The notes under the pieces are model-generated. The model was given only the letters and a program-made list of their open reading frames with translations, was not told the origin of the DNA and made no database searches. Below are positions 36,934 through 47,484 of a DNA stretch of 64,000 bases, piece by piece; the first letter of the stretch is position 1; every line of letters begins with the position of its first letter. The DNA is from Hydrangea macrophylla (Eukaryota > Streptophyta > Magnoliopsida > Cornales > Hydrangeaceae): positions 27,219,501-27,283,500 of the forward strand of contig CM066998.1 of assembly GCA_033977485.1 (NCBI GenBank), given 5' to 3'. The translations under genes and the position numbers were made by a program.

Positions 36934-38102
36934 CGCGGCACAGACAGTTTTGAAAGTAAACTGGTATTTTCGCGGCGTGGTGTTCACCACAAAAAATATA
37001 GAAAGTCCATTTTAACGTAAGAATCGATTTCCCGGTTTTATAAAAATACTGCTTGAGTTAAAAGGAAGTATTTCCACCGTTTTGAAATACAGTTTTAAAA
37101 TCCAACACAGGTATTGCTAAATTTTATAAAATTGCAGTTTGACCCCAATAAGAATTTCAAATATGAAGTAAGGAAAGTCACAAGATTTTAACACATGAGA
37201 ATTGAAATAAAAATAAAAGTAAACAATACAATTGAATTTAAATATGAAATGCAAGTACCGATAAATAAATGAAAATGCAGGTTATTACATATTCGTTACA
37301 TGGAGAACCTAATCGGGATGCAAAATTGTCAATAAACATGTGAGTAAAGTATTATTGCATGTTTATAAGTGACGTTTTATTATCGAATTTTAACTTTTAA
37401 TATTGTCTTGAAGTGGACTCAAGGCTTTAAATTTCAAAGGGAAAAGAAGGCCACAACCAATTTGGCAATTAGTAAAGGTAATTGAACCTGAATTAAAACA
37501 TGGTTGATATAATGGTAGCTGTTTAAATTATACTTAGTATGTTATGGTTAATGTAGTGATATGATGTATGTTGCGGTTATTCAATTGTTGCTGGGTATGT
37601 TTTCATTGCTTGAAATTTTTGGGAGATTCTATTTATAGAGGAGACTCTGTCAAAATTTTTAAAAATTCTAGGTCAACATTCATTCCAAGATAAGTTAGTT
37701 TTACCACGACTTGTGATTGCAGTAATTTATTGTTTGTCTAATAATTGTTATACATTTATTCATAGGGACCAAAGCAGCCAGAAAATTATGAATGTGGATA
37801 CTATATGTTACTTTTCATGAGAGTGGTAATGGAGAATCCATCCAAATCTATCAAGATAAAGGTATTATCATAGTATTCTTTGTAAAAGTGTCGGCAAGTT
37901 TTCTTTTCTTCTTGTTTTACTTTGATTCATAAATTGAGGATTTTTTTTTTCATGTGTTGGGGGGGGGGGGTTGTGGAATACATTCTTAACATCTCATTCT
38001 TTCCTAAACTTTTACAGATGAAAGAGTTGTCTCAAAAAGTGAAATATGAAAGCCACGAGCTAAATGCACTTCAACTTGAGTTCATTCAAGAATACATTTA
38101 AG

Positions 38103-38635
38103 TATTAAAAATTTCAACATTTTTTTTTTCCTTTTTTCAGGTAATCCATATATTTACAATTTAAGAAAATTTTATACTTGTTATATAGAATCTAATACAT
38201 TGCTTTTCATTTTTGTTTCAGTGTTATACAGTTAGACTACATGGAACAAATATTAGAAATAAGTTGATGTACTAGCGATGATTAAAGAGTTTAAATAGAC
38301 AATAATCTTGTTTTTTTTTAAACAATGTAATATATACATTATTGGTTTGTTGGTTTAATACATACTTAGTGATTAAAGTTACATTTTTCTTGTACATAAC
38401 TAATTATTAGATTAATAAATGAAAAATTTTGGTTGGAAGGAAGATAATATTTGAATATGGTTCTTGAGTTGATTTGTATATGTATACATACTCGGAAGTG
38501 TGTAACATGTTTTGATGTATCTGAATTGTGTAATTCTTGATTATTGGATTATCAACAAAATATTTTTTTAATTGTGTTTTATATTAGATATGCCTGCTTC
38601 ATAAAAAACAATAATAAATTAGCAATAGTTCTACT
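38103..38635. other. CACTA 3' non-coding region
   Basis: AT-rich 3' untranslated and downstream sequence of the second gene. No further frame. Confidence 0.5.
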
Positions 38636-39149
38636 AAAGTCATAAACAGTGTCATTATTTATGACTTTTTATAAGGTTATTTATGACTATTTTGAAGATA
38701 TTTATGACTATTTATAGATTATTTATGACTTTTTGAAGGTTATTTATGACTATTTTAAAAATTATTTATGACTATTTAAAGGTTATTTATGACTTTTTTG
38801 AAGAATATTTATGACTTTTTTAAAGGTTACTTATGAATAATTTGAAGATTATTTATGACTTTTTAAAAGGTTATTTATGAGTTTTTTTGAAAATTATTTA
38901 TGACTATTTTAAAAGGCTATTTATGACTATATCAATTAAAAAATAGTTATAAATAATTTGAAAGCATTCATTTTTTTATGATTTTTTTAGAACTGTTGTA
39001 AAAGTAATAATTCTTTATGACTTTTTTTAACAAACTCGAACTTATTTATGATTGTAATCTTATGACTTATTTTAAAAGCTTAAAAAAAGTCATAAATATA
39101 TATTTATGACTCTTTTTTAAAGTCATAATAAGGGTTTTTTGTTGTAGTG
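38636..39149 (+). repeat. CACTA 3' subterminal repeats and terminus
   Basis: More than ten head-to-tail copies of TTATTTATGACT(A/T)TTTnnAAG, about 25-35 bp apart, followed by a few inverted copies. It ends with AAGGGTTTTTTGTTGTAGTG, the inverted CACTA end. Confidence 0.88.
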
Positions 39150-39152
39150 TTC

Positions 39153-40169
39153 GCCCTCTGGGTAGTAGCCATAGTTGTTATAGGCTGCATCAATTGTAGT
39201 GTTAGAAATATGGTAGTCTGGGCGGAGAACGTCCAGGTAATAAAGGCCGTCAGCTTACTGAAAGCGGAGTGAATAGCAAACTAACACGATGCCAGTTATA
39301 TGAAGCAAAAAGACATGAGTTAAGTTCTATTAAATAATATCTTCTCTTATTCAAACCTCGTTAACTAACCATTATTGCCTTGTTATCCTACAATCGATAA
39401 CCAACAAACTCTGGATTGATAAATAGACTCAATCGTTCAACTCTATAGATATACCATTATTCTATCCACCACATTTAAGAACATATCATCGTTCACCGCA
39501 TTTCATGGACACCACATCAGTCCATCCCCTGCTTTTAAGGACATATGCATCGTCTACCGTATGTCAGGGATACAACATTTGAACAAGGCATATCAGTTCT
39601 ATTGCCACTACTTAACAACATCTACCAGTGATCCCCATCCACTGCTTTTAACTACCCACCTCTTTTAAGGACATATCATGGATCACCTGGCTATCTTAGG
39701 ACTACTTAGTCCAGCCACCACTTTTAAGAACATATCCGACCACCATTTTTAAGGACATATCATGACCAAATGTCCACCCACGCACAATTCCCAGAACTCA
39801 TCAAACCTACCTAAGTTTCGTGCTAATATCGACACATGATAATTCTTATTTTGGCCTAACTACTCTGATTGAAATGAAAACGGATATCAAATTGATTCAT
39901 GACTACCACGTTATCTAATGTCACAACGTTAATCCATTATTCAGAATCACACTATTCTCAAATTTCACATTATCTCTCTGTTATCTCATCGTCGTATATA
40001 GGAAACATGAAATGATATATGAACTATTGAACAACTCATATACTAAACTAACAGAAAAATCCATATTTTGAAACTTCCAATCTATTGGGATAGAGGTCCA
40101 ATCGATTGGATAAAAAGTAGTAACAATCGATTGAGAAAAAGTTCAATCGATAGGATCTCAAATAACGCC
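39153..40169 (-). mobile_element. Second piece of the split solo-LTR-like element
   Basis: Continues the 6876-7233 piece across the CACTA. It has five or six CTTTTAAGGACATATC repeats (39470-39760) and the start of a CAATCGATTGG cluster (40085-40150). Its last five bases, ACGCC (40165-40169), pair with ATGCC at 42473-42477 as the probable target copy of the next insertion. Confidence 0.65.
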
Positions 40170-40855
40170 TGATACACCCAAAATTGGCTCTATCCTATGA
40201 CCGAGCGGTTCAAATCAGCACCCAGTCTATGTCCCGGTCAAATCATACACAACTCCTCGGACAAGCATCAGCCCAAGCGGTCTAGTCTACCCGAAACTCA
40301 TCATCCCGAGCAGTTCATCCATGACCCGGCCAACAGGTCAGGAAAACCGCATGGGCACATCCCACTATGGGAACAGCTCATCTAGGCCCACAGACATGAT
40401 CCCGAGCATCACAGGCATGATCCCGAGCATTACGGGTAGTTTCCTACTTACGCTAGAAGGCTAATGGAAAATGCAAACTGTTTCCTAATCCAATTAGGAA
40501 ACCCCCACAATTAATGCCAATCTATATCAATGAGATTATATTTCCTTATCCATGTACGAGTAGGTCTCTTACATCTATAAAAGAGACCTCTCACCCCCCA
40601 TTGAAGGGGCCGACTTTTCAGTCTACATAGTACCTCTATAGCATTCATCAACATGCCCGGCCGGCCTATGGTAGCTCCAGACTTGTTGGTTCACCATAGG
40701 CCCCCGGCTCTTTTACAGTATAGTGAACGTGCTCAGACATACCTGTGGACGTAGGTACCTTCATTAACAGGGCCAAACCACATACAAAAAATAGTCTCTC
40801 TCTCTCCTTAAACTGCTCTACTTTACTCTTACCAATTTTTGGCATCATCAACGTC
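40170..40855 (+). mobile_element. LTR fragment of a Tat/Ogre-like gypsy element
   Basis: Starts TGATACACCC. It contains CCCGAGC-rich repeats, a TATA box (TATAAAAGAGACC near 40575), then GTGGACGTAGGTACC...CCAAACCACAT, a leader pattern common in Tat-lineage LTRs. Near 40832 it reads AATTTTTGGCATCATC, resembling an LTR/PBS junction. It is truncated by the Athila-type LTR that follows. Lineage is inferred from memory of LTR styles. Confidence 0.5.
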
Positions 40856-41311
40856 TGACAAGCCAGGGTTTTTGAAGAATACACCCGCGCTATAACACGA
40901 AAATGTAACAATTTAGTTTACAATTCCCTAATTTATCTGCAAATTGTGTTATAATACAGTTTATGTTCAATGAGATGAATCTATGAAGAGTTTGGTTGTA
41001 TTAGCTGTTATTTTGTGCAAATATGCTGTGTTGATATACACAGGGATGATTTACAGGAAACGGGTAAAGCATAAATGCAAAAAAGACAGTTTAAAGCTGA
41101 AATATGGCATTCGAGCGATCAAAGTGTCATCAAGCGCTTGAAGATTGAAATGTTCAATCGATCGAATCCACGTCAATCAATCAAACGTGACTTTACCAGA
41201 ATAACGCGGGCACGCAGTAGAGACCTCTCGTTGTCAACCCTAGCTAGGATTTATCTATAAATATAAGTTGTAAAGATGTCCAGAGGGATGCCTACTTTAG
41301 TTTATCAATTT

Positions 41312-41346
<35 letters not shown>

Positions 41347-42472
41347 TTTATACTTATTTTGTAGGTGTTTATTGCTTGGATATTGATTTGGTTTGGAGTT
41401 TGAAGTTTAATCCGAGTTTTCTTTCATTCTAGGTTCTTTGATATTGTCTTCTTTACATTCTGTTCGTGGTTTTACATAGTATAGTCAATTATAAATGTAG
41501 GTTTGCATGTTAGTTTCTTTTGGAACCATAGTTTTATATAGTTTTATGTTAAAAATGCAACCAAACATAGCCTTAATCATGTCTCACGTTACAAACTTAT
41601 TTTTTATAACTAAAACAACATCTGAGTAGTTCCAGAGTTGGGAGATCATGATGAAATAGTGATCTCCAGCCTCTGCCATGCATATTGTAGAATACATGCA
41701 TTCAATCGATTGAAGCCATTCGATCGATCGAAAAGGGACACAGTCAAGCGATCGAGGACATGTTGATCGATTGAAAGACGATGCAGTTCGATCGATTGAA
41801 AGCGCGTCGATCGGTAACCTATAAAATCTTGAGATGATCCTTTTAGTATTCCATGGCTTTCTGTTTCTGAAATATGTAATCAAACTGTCCATATAAGCTC
41901 AGTTTGTCAAAACAGTTTCTTAACTTTAAGCCTTAAGGCATTTTTCTTCTGTGACTTTTCCAAACCACCTTCAATGCTAACACTATTGAGGGTGCGAAAT
42001 GAAACCATTGTTTTAAACTGTCTTTCACGTATTTTAAATCAACCATGATGATATAGTCCAGGTCATGAAAGGACTATTGAATCCTTATCTTTAGAAAAAT
42101 ACGGAATACTATAGAGGGATGTACTCCATCGAGCGTTAATGAATGTGCATGGTAGATGGCTGTGTCATTGTGGATTTGTGTGATCCCAACGCCTTTTTCA
42201 TACAAAGTAAAACCCGTTTTAAATATTGTTTAGTTTACTTAGTTAATTGCTAGTTTAATTCAGTTGCATTACTTTAGTAGTAGTTAATCTGTAGAACTTT
42301 GTGTTCTACAATTCATTTAAATTTTGATTTTTAATTTTCCTTTTGAGCTTAGTCTAAGTGAATGTTCTTCTTCATCTTCTCCGTGGGATCGACCTGGTCT
42401 TACCAGATTACTACTTGCACATCCACCTATAATTGGGTGCTATACAAGAGCGCATAATTTATTTTTATGTCA
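40856..42472 (+). mobile_element. Athila-type solo LTR (about 1.6 kb)
   Basis: Collinear with the complete LTR at 54085-55705. Shared landmarks are CCGCGCTA, a TATA-like CTATAAATATAAG (41253), GTTGGGAGA with GATGAAATA and GATCTCCAGCCTCTGCCATG, and GTGGGATCGACCTGGTCTTA before the end TGTCA (42472). Lengths agree (about 1,617 vs 1,621). The left start is uncertain (TG at 40856 or 40873), and no clean 5-bp duplication flanks it alone. ACGCC/ATGCC instead flanks the 40170-42472 composite, so a deletion or recombination probably joined it to the neighbouring LTR. Confidence 0.75.
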
Positions 42473-43296
42473 ATGCCAATTGATTGATAACTTTGGTAAT
42501 CGATTGGAATATAATGGCAATCGATTGGATAAAAGTCCAATTGATTGGATCCATGTCTATGGCAATCGATTGGGACTTCGTCTTATCTAGTGAAATGATA
42601 GTTAAGAATTAAATACGTCCAAGGGACATGTTAACTATGTCATTCCTTCTTTAAAACATGTAAAACCCATGATAAAAGAGACCAAGTGAGTTTAGAACTC
42701 ACTTAAGGGTGTCGGTATGTGGGGTGGCTATGGTGGCCAAGCTTTTTCTCTCCTCTTTCTCTTTTTCTCTTTTATATTTCTTCTCTTCTCTACTTTTTGT
42801 CTTTCTTTTCTTCTTCTTCTCCTTCTCTTCTGCCTATGTATGTAGGTGTATATATATGTATATATATGAGAGGGTATGTATATATGTGTTATATATCTCT
42901 CTATTTCTCTCAAGAAATCTGTCAAACAACCCTCCCACCACGAAAATGAACTCATGTATATAGAGGGGAGAGTACCACACGTCAAATCTCATGCAAACTT
43001 GGAGACCAAATTCTGCACCTTGGTAATCGATTGGGACCAGTGACAATCGATTGGTATAAGATATTTATGAAGCCAATCGATTGGTAAGAGGGTAATCGAT
43101 TGGGTATGTCAGCAAGGGCAATCGATTGGAAAAAGGGGCAATCGATTGGGAATCAAAAAGTGGCAATCAATTGGGAAATGTTACAATCGATTGGAACACA
43201 AAATTTACCAACATAAGGGTAAGGATCATACATGTGGTCAATGAATAGCATCAAGTCTTATTTATTATTATACATTAAAAAATACAGGGTATTACA
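42473..43296 (-). mobile_element. Third piece of the split solo-LTR-like element, with CAATCGATTGG clusters
   Basis: Two groups of CAATCGATTGG palindromes (42476-42560 and 43020-43200), mostly 19-21 bp start to start with two gaps of 25. A CT-rich/TATATG stretch lies between (42745-42910). It ends GGGTATTACA at 43296, next to TSD TTTCA. Confidence 0.75.
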
Positions 43297-43301
43297 TTTC
43301 A

Positions 43302-44154
43302 ACTTGGAAGCGTCTTTCTTGCCAACATGCTTTCCTTTACACTTCTTAATTTCATCAGCCTTTGGAGCCAACTAATTGGCCCCACCCTATCTCGGTACCT
43401 TTTTACCTTTAGCTTTCCCCTTAGGCCCACTAGCCTTGCAGTCACCTCCACCAATGGAAGTCCTAGCCATAAGTGTAGTGATGCGGTTTGCCACTTAGAT
43501 ATCTGCAAAATTCTTGATACTCTCATTGTGGGTTAAAATCTGCTTCATGTGGACCCAAGATTCAGGCAATGGATGATTCATAGCTTGAATCCATTGTTCA
43601 TCTATGAGGTGCTACCAACAGTCCTAAGATCACGAATCATACTTGACATCACCCTTAGATGCTCAGTCATGGAGTGAATAGGATCTTTTTGGTACACTTT
43701 GAACTTCAACACTAGGCTCCTAAGCATAGTTGTTGATGTCCCTCCAAAAGAAAATTTCAATTGATCCCACAATTCTTTGGTAACTTGTTAATGTTGATAC
43801 TCTACCATGATATCGTCGTTCATGCTACTCAATAAAATGATGCATGCACGACTATCCCTTTTATGCCAAGCATTGTAGGCCTCAAGATCTCGACGATGTT
43901 GGGCCATAGGCCCATCTTCTATCATAATAGGTTGGACCATTGAAGTCTCAGTGTGCTGCATTAGCTCTTGATCATTTAATATATAGGAAGCCCACTTTGA
44001 TCATCCATAGGTCATAGTTAAGTCCATTGAGTTTGTTATCTTTTGTAAGGTCAACAACTAATTGATTGGTGGCCAATACTATATTAAAAAACATGCACAA
44101 GTTTTTGACATTATTATATTGCACATTTCCAAAAAGGTTTGTTTTAAAATCCAA
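43302..44154 (-). pseudogene. Copia gag, N-terminal part
   Basis: The minus-strand frame begins near 44154. It includes LATNQLVVDLTKDNKLNG, then LNYDLW (the usual K-L-G-x-N-Y-x-x-W start of copia gag), then NAWHKRDSRACIILLSS, MTEHLRVMSSMIRDL and LWDQLKF. Several stops and shifts interrupt it. It ends at 43302 in a Lys-rich stretch that would run straight into the zinc knuckle at 6870. The element's nucleocapsid half was separated by the solo-LTR-like insertion. Confidence 0.85.
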
Positions 44155-45856
44155 TTATAAAAACATTTCCTCTTATTACAATTTCAAGATAAAATATTTG
44201 CTATGCTCGTAGTCATCACTTCACTTTTGTAATTGAAGAAAATATTTCATAATTAATTTTCTAAACAAACATGTATAGATAACTCATTACTAATCTAACG
44301 TCATCCATAGTGATTAAAAATAAATGCATCATACACACATAAATGCGCATAGACCCCACGTGGGTCCGAATTGACAACTTAGAGCTCGTGCTAAAGTAAT
44401 TCAAGTGTATGAAATATGAACAAAGAAAATCATCCCTTTACAAATAGGCTTTTCCAATACAAGAAATAAAGAACACTCATCCTCACATTACATTTATAGC
44501 CCCTCCCCCCCCCAAAAAAATAATAATAATAGGGATGCTTTGTTCATATATATATATACAAGAACAACCTTAAACATGCAACAATGACAACACAAACTCT
44601 ACAAATTGTCAATTAAAATGTCCATTTATTTATTCCAGATTACTTAGTGAATTAATCACACACAACAAGCACTCATGCGGTCTAATTAAATGAATGAACT
44701 AATCCTACACTTCATTTAAGGAGGAGTAGAGGTCTCGGAGTCAACCAATCACAAACAAAAGCAATTTAAACGTGACCAACAATGCAATGAGCATCCAAAC
44801 TTAATTGCAATAAACAAACAAAAAAAAGAAATAGCCTGGTTAGCTCCCATAAGAAAAATTCTAGATTTGTCTTTCAATTATTAAAGCAATTTTAAGGCTT
44901 TAAACTCATTTAAAACCAATTAAATCAAATGGCTTATAAAATTACAAAATAATTTAAAACTGATTTTTCATTATAAACAAAGAATTTCCAGAATTAATAG
45001 GTACAAATAAAAAATTAAAAAAATTTAACCAATTAACTGTTTTTGTTAAACAAATTAACAAAATGATGTAAATTCCCAAAATTACAACATTTTAAGGAAT
45101 CAGAATCTCCCTTAAGTTTCTGGTCCATCACGGTGTTCCCAATACAGGAAAACTAAAAAATAATTTTTCCTTAGTTTTCCAGAATTTGAAAGAAAATAAA
45201 TAGATCAAATCATTAAAAACTATTTATTTAAAAGCAGAAAATGTTTTAATTATTTATTAAATAAATAAATTACCAAAAAAATATTAAAAAAATATATTGA
45301 GAACCGGGACCCAGAGGAGGACCTCCACTCACTAGATTAGGGCCTGCACCACCATTGGTGCCGCCACATGCGCGGCACGTGTGGCGGTGGTGCGGGCTGC
45401 TGGATCTTCTTCTTAAGAAAACAAAAAAATGTAGAAAGTGGCAGCCAAGGGGGCCATATTCGCGGACTCGTACCCGCTTCGTTACTTATGCAAAATTGAC
45501 AAATTTTATATCGTTGGAAAGCCCTCACGTCATAGATTAATATTATGCAATAAAACAGTGTTATTGCACGTCTGGATTTTTTTAAAAAAATGGCTCAAAG
45601 TTTAGGAAAAAATTGATTATTAAATTCCAAAAATTAGGTTTTGGAATTTCTTGCACCACGGAGATAACTAATGTATCATACTTCATGGGAGGACACTTAC
45701 GGTATATTAGAAAAGATCCAACACAAAATGTTAAAAAAATATTAAAGTTTTTACGTAGACCCACTTTGAAATCAAGTTTTGATAATTTTAAAAAAAACCT
45801 TCAAAATTCAACAATGGCAGATCCATTTTGGGTGCTATACACGGGCGAATCAATAA
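44155..45856 (-). other. Copia leader between PBS and gag, no gene seen
   Basis: AT-rich and long for a copia leader (1.7 kb), so it may contain further unrecognised insertions. It holds a GC-rich palindromic patch at 45345-45405 (GCCGCCACATGCG...CGTGTGGCGG). No coding support. Confidence 0.5.
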
Positions 45857-45874
45857 CCTAAGGCTCTGATTCCA
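45857..45874 (-). promoter_or_regulatory. Copia primer-binding site
   Basis: The minus strand reads TGGAATCAGAGCCTTAGG, one base after the LTR end at 45876. It is an initiator tRNA-Met type PBS with one change (TGGTATC to TGGAATC). Confidence 0.8.
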
Positions 45875-45875
45875 A

Positions 45876-47461
45876 TGTAAATAATGCAACAAAATGCATT
45901 CGGGTCGGGTATAGGATGTACCTAGTGGAATTAACCCAACGGGTCAATTTGGCGGTGGTGTTATGAACTAGACAAGGACCTCACAAACTGCTGCGACTGG
46001 ACTACCTCTGTGTACACTCTTAGGCTTCTAACTGGCCATAAGAATGCCTACTAGAGATTCCCTTTTGTATCAAAGTGCTAAGTCCCAAGCTTCGTGTATG
46101 ATTGAAGCTAGAGAGAGAAACGAACCCAAGAAAGAGTGGGAGCCGCTAGTGGAAGGAGAGAGAGAGAGCCGAAATTGAGAGAGAGAAAGATATTGTATGT
46201 AGGGGTATCCATGGGTCGGGTGAGTCCGGTTTGACCCCCACCCGCTAATCCATCTGAATATAGTCGAGTTTACCCCCCAGCTACCTGCCATCCACTCATT
46301 ATGTCAGGTGAACCCGACTCGTCGGGTTTGGGTGGTTTCAGGGGATACCCGACTGTCAAATTGCAAGTTGTTTGGTCTATAACCCAACCTGTTCTTTGAG
46401 CCCAACAAAATTAAAATACTAAGTAGTAACAAGTAACAATTCATTTACCCAAAAATTACAAATAGATCCATTATTAACATTATACATATGAATATGTATA
46501 ACCATTTAGGGTCAGATCTTGGTGTTGCTGGCCTTGCAAGTTGTTGCTGAAGAAGAACTGAAGAGTAGAAGACCTACCTTTGCACCGACAAAGGTTGTTG
46601 TTGGGATCAAGGCAACGACGATGACGATTCAAAAATCTAAGTTTGGTCAAACCGTTTAGAGATCAAACCAAAAATTGAGAAAATTAGAGTTAGCTCTCGT
46701 CAAATCTATATACATATGATCATTAAGAGTCAGTTCTATATCTATATATATGTGTGTATGTGTGTAATCATATCTAATTATTAAGGTCAAATCTACCAAA
46801 TACAGGGTCAGATCGACAAGATTCAAGAGTTAAATAAAAATAAAAAATAAAAAAAAACCTCGGCTTGGTTGGGGTTGAAGAAATACTCCGGCGACGGGGA
46901 AGTGAGTCGAAGCTTGGTGATGGAGTCTTCGATAGTGGACTGATGGTGATGACGACGGCCATTCAATAGCGGCGCCAGGGAGGCGATACCATTGAACCCT
47001 TTTGGGTTTCTCTCTCTTAACTCTCAAGTGAGTATATTGAGTAAATGTGTAAATGAGGCTGACTAAACCTATGAAATGACTATATGTTTAAATCTCGCAG
47101 GTCGGGTCAGGTTAGTTCGGGTGTGGTGTTGGAACAACCGACATCCGAACCAAATGACTTCAGGTATGGCTTGTGGAACCCGTGACTCCACCCACCATCC
47201 GTCAAAACCGACTCACAGCCTTCGGGTCGGTCGGGTTGGGTCGGGTCTCGTGGGTCTCGGGTGAAGTTTTACAGCCCTAATTATGTGTATCTTTATCTCA
47301 TATGTATATATTATATATATACATATCCCCTAAAGCTTAGGGTTTTACTTGATTTCCAATTCTAATCCCTATGGGATTACTTGGAGGTTAAGCAAAGCCC
47401 ATTGGACCCCAGGTCCATGATTATATGTGGATGACCCAAAAGCCCACAAATAATTCTAATA
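45876..47461 (-). mobile_element. Copia 5' LTR, truncated
   Basis: Matches 428-939 on both sides of the 46200-47279 insertion: GGGTATAGGATGTACCTAG, GGACTACCTCTGTGT, AGGGTTTTACTTG and TAATCCCTATGGGATTACTT. Similarity stops abruptly after CACAAATAATTCTAATAT (47461), so the upstream 2.7 kb of this LTR, including the expected start, has been lost or replaced. Confidence 0.85.
46200..47279. mobile_element. hAT-like non-autonomous element, 1,080 bp
   Basis: Ends TAGGGGTATCC and, inverted, TAGGGCTGTAAA (7 of the first 9 bases equal). The 8-bp flanks are ATTGTATG and ATTATGTG (6 of 8 equal). The empty site is visible in the other copia LTR near 755. Subterminal GGGTCGGGT-type repeats occur at both ends, analogous to the ACCGAACCG repeats of the MITE at 36736. 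No transposase is present. Confidence 0.82.
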
Positions 47462-47484
47462 TAAACTAATGCAGCAAAAAAAAA

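Larger units (their letters stand above)
34168..37289 (-). mobile_element. Solo LTR, 3,122 bp including a MITE (TSD GATTC/TATTC)
   Basis: The plus-strand ends are TGTCACGCCCCG and GGTTATTACA. The left target copy is GATTC (34163-34167) and the right is TATTC (37290-37294), one mismatch. Deleting it plus one target copy restores the Ulp1 frame across the join (WMDS then LHGEPNRD), which fixes the boundaries. It contains six GGTRCCAGGGARTGTCCA-type repeats (34848-35175), a GCGCGC palindrome cluster (35497-35750), a minus-strand TATA-like TATATATA near 36380, and a 198-bp MITE (36736-36933). Confidence 0.88.
28368..38102 (+). pseudogene. CACTA second gene: Transposase_24-like plus Ulp1 (C48) peptidase, split by two solo LTRs
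   Basis: ATG at 28368 follows a TTGTAG acceptor. Pieces in order are: a basic N-terminus (28368-28497); the Transposase_24-like region (28500-28863, resuming 31955-32100, 32340-32460, 32560-32970) ending in a coiled coil; a DUF8039-like block (33205-33465); and a Ulp1 protease domain (33640-34167, resuming 37290-38102). The peptidase keeps HHW (34109-34117), Asp of WMDS (about 34160), Gln (37775-37777) and Cys of YECGYY (37793-37795). The insertions at 28864-31954 and 34168-37289 interrupt exons. Small lesions include a one-base deletion near 32000 and TAA at 33796-33798. The final stop is 38100-38102 after ELNALQLEFIQEYI. Ulp1 domains are known passengers of plant CACTA elements, but their role there is unsettled. 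Confidence 0.85.
7234..39149 (+). mobile_element. CACTA (En/Spm-type) DNA transposon, about 31.9 kb, with nested insertions
   Basis: The left terminus is CACTACAAGAAAAAACCC. The right terminus, read inward, is CACTACAACAAAAAACCC. The first 28 bases of the two ends differ at about three positions. The flanking 3-bp duplication is TTC on both sides (7231-7233, 39150-39152), as expected for CACTA elements. Both subterminal regions are dense in TTTATGACT/AGTCATAAA repeats. Inside lie a TNP2-like transposase gene (24.8-28.2 kb) and a Transposase_24-like/Ulp1 gene (28.4-38.1 kb), both transcribed left to right. Without the LTR-type insertions it would be about 17 kb, still large. Both genes carry stops and frameshifts, so this copy is not autonomous. 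Its long 5' half carries captured host exons. Confidence 0.93.
6876..43296 (-). mobile_element. Solo-LTR-like element inside copia gag (TSD TTTCA), host of the CACTA
   Basis: The plus-strand left end is TGTCATGCCCTGGG and the right end is GGGTATTACA. The flanking five bases are TTTCA on both sides (6871-6875 and 43297-43301). Removing the element rejoins the copia gag and its zinc knuckle in frame, which strongly supports the boundaries. The element's own sequence is about 2.2 kb in three pieces: 6876-7233, 39153-40169 and 42473-43296. Its termini, and the segment around 39230-39290 (gtccagg...cgtcagctt...), resemble the solo LTR at 34168-37289. Read on the minus strand it begins TGTAATACCC and ends in a GGCATGACA-like end, matching the pattern of the 11594-13716 LTR. 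That suggests a Ty3/gypsy LTR in minus orientation. No PBS or coding region is present. Confidence 0.75.

Noticed and set aside
6980..39250. A plausible minus-strand exon (…AYNNYGYYPEGE | YAEGGPTEDGYAREDY…) interrupted by the CACTA at its TTC duplication
   Set aside because: The frame does continue across the insertion site, but the segment aligns with non-coding sequence of the related solo LTR at 34168 and lies within TSD-bounded LTR sequence. The open frame is probably chance. It remains good evidence for the exact CACTA target site.
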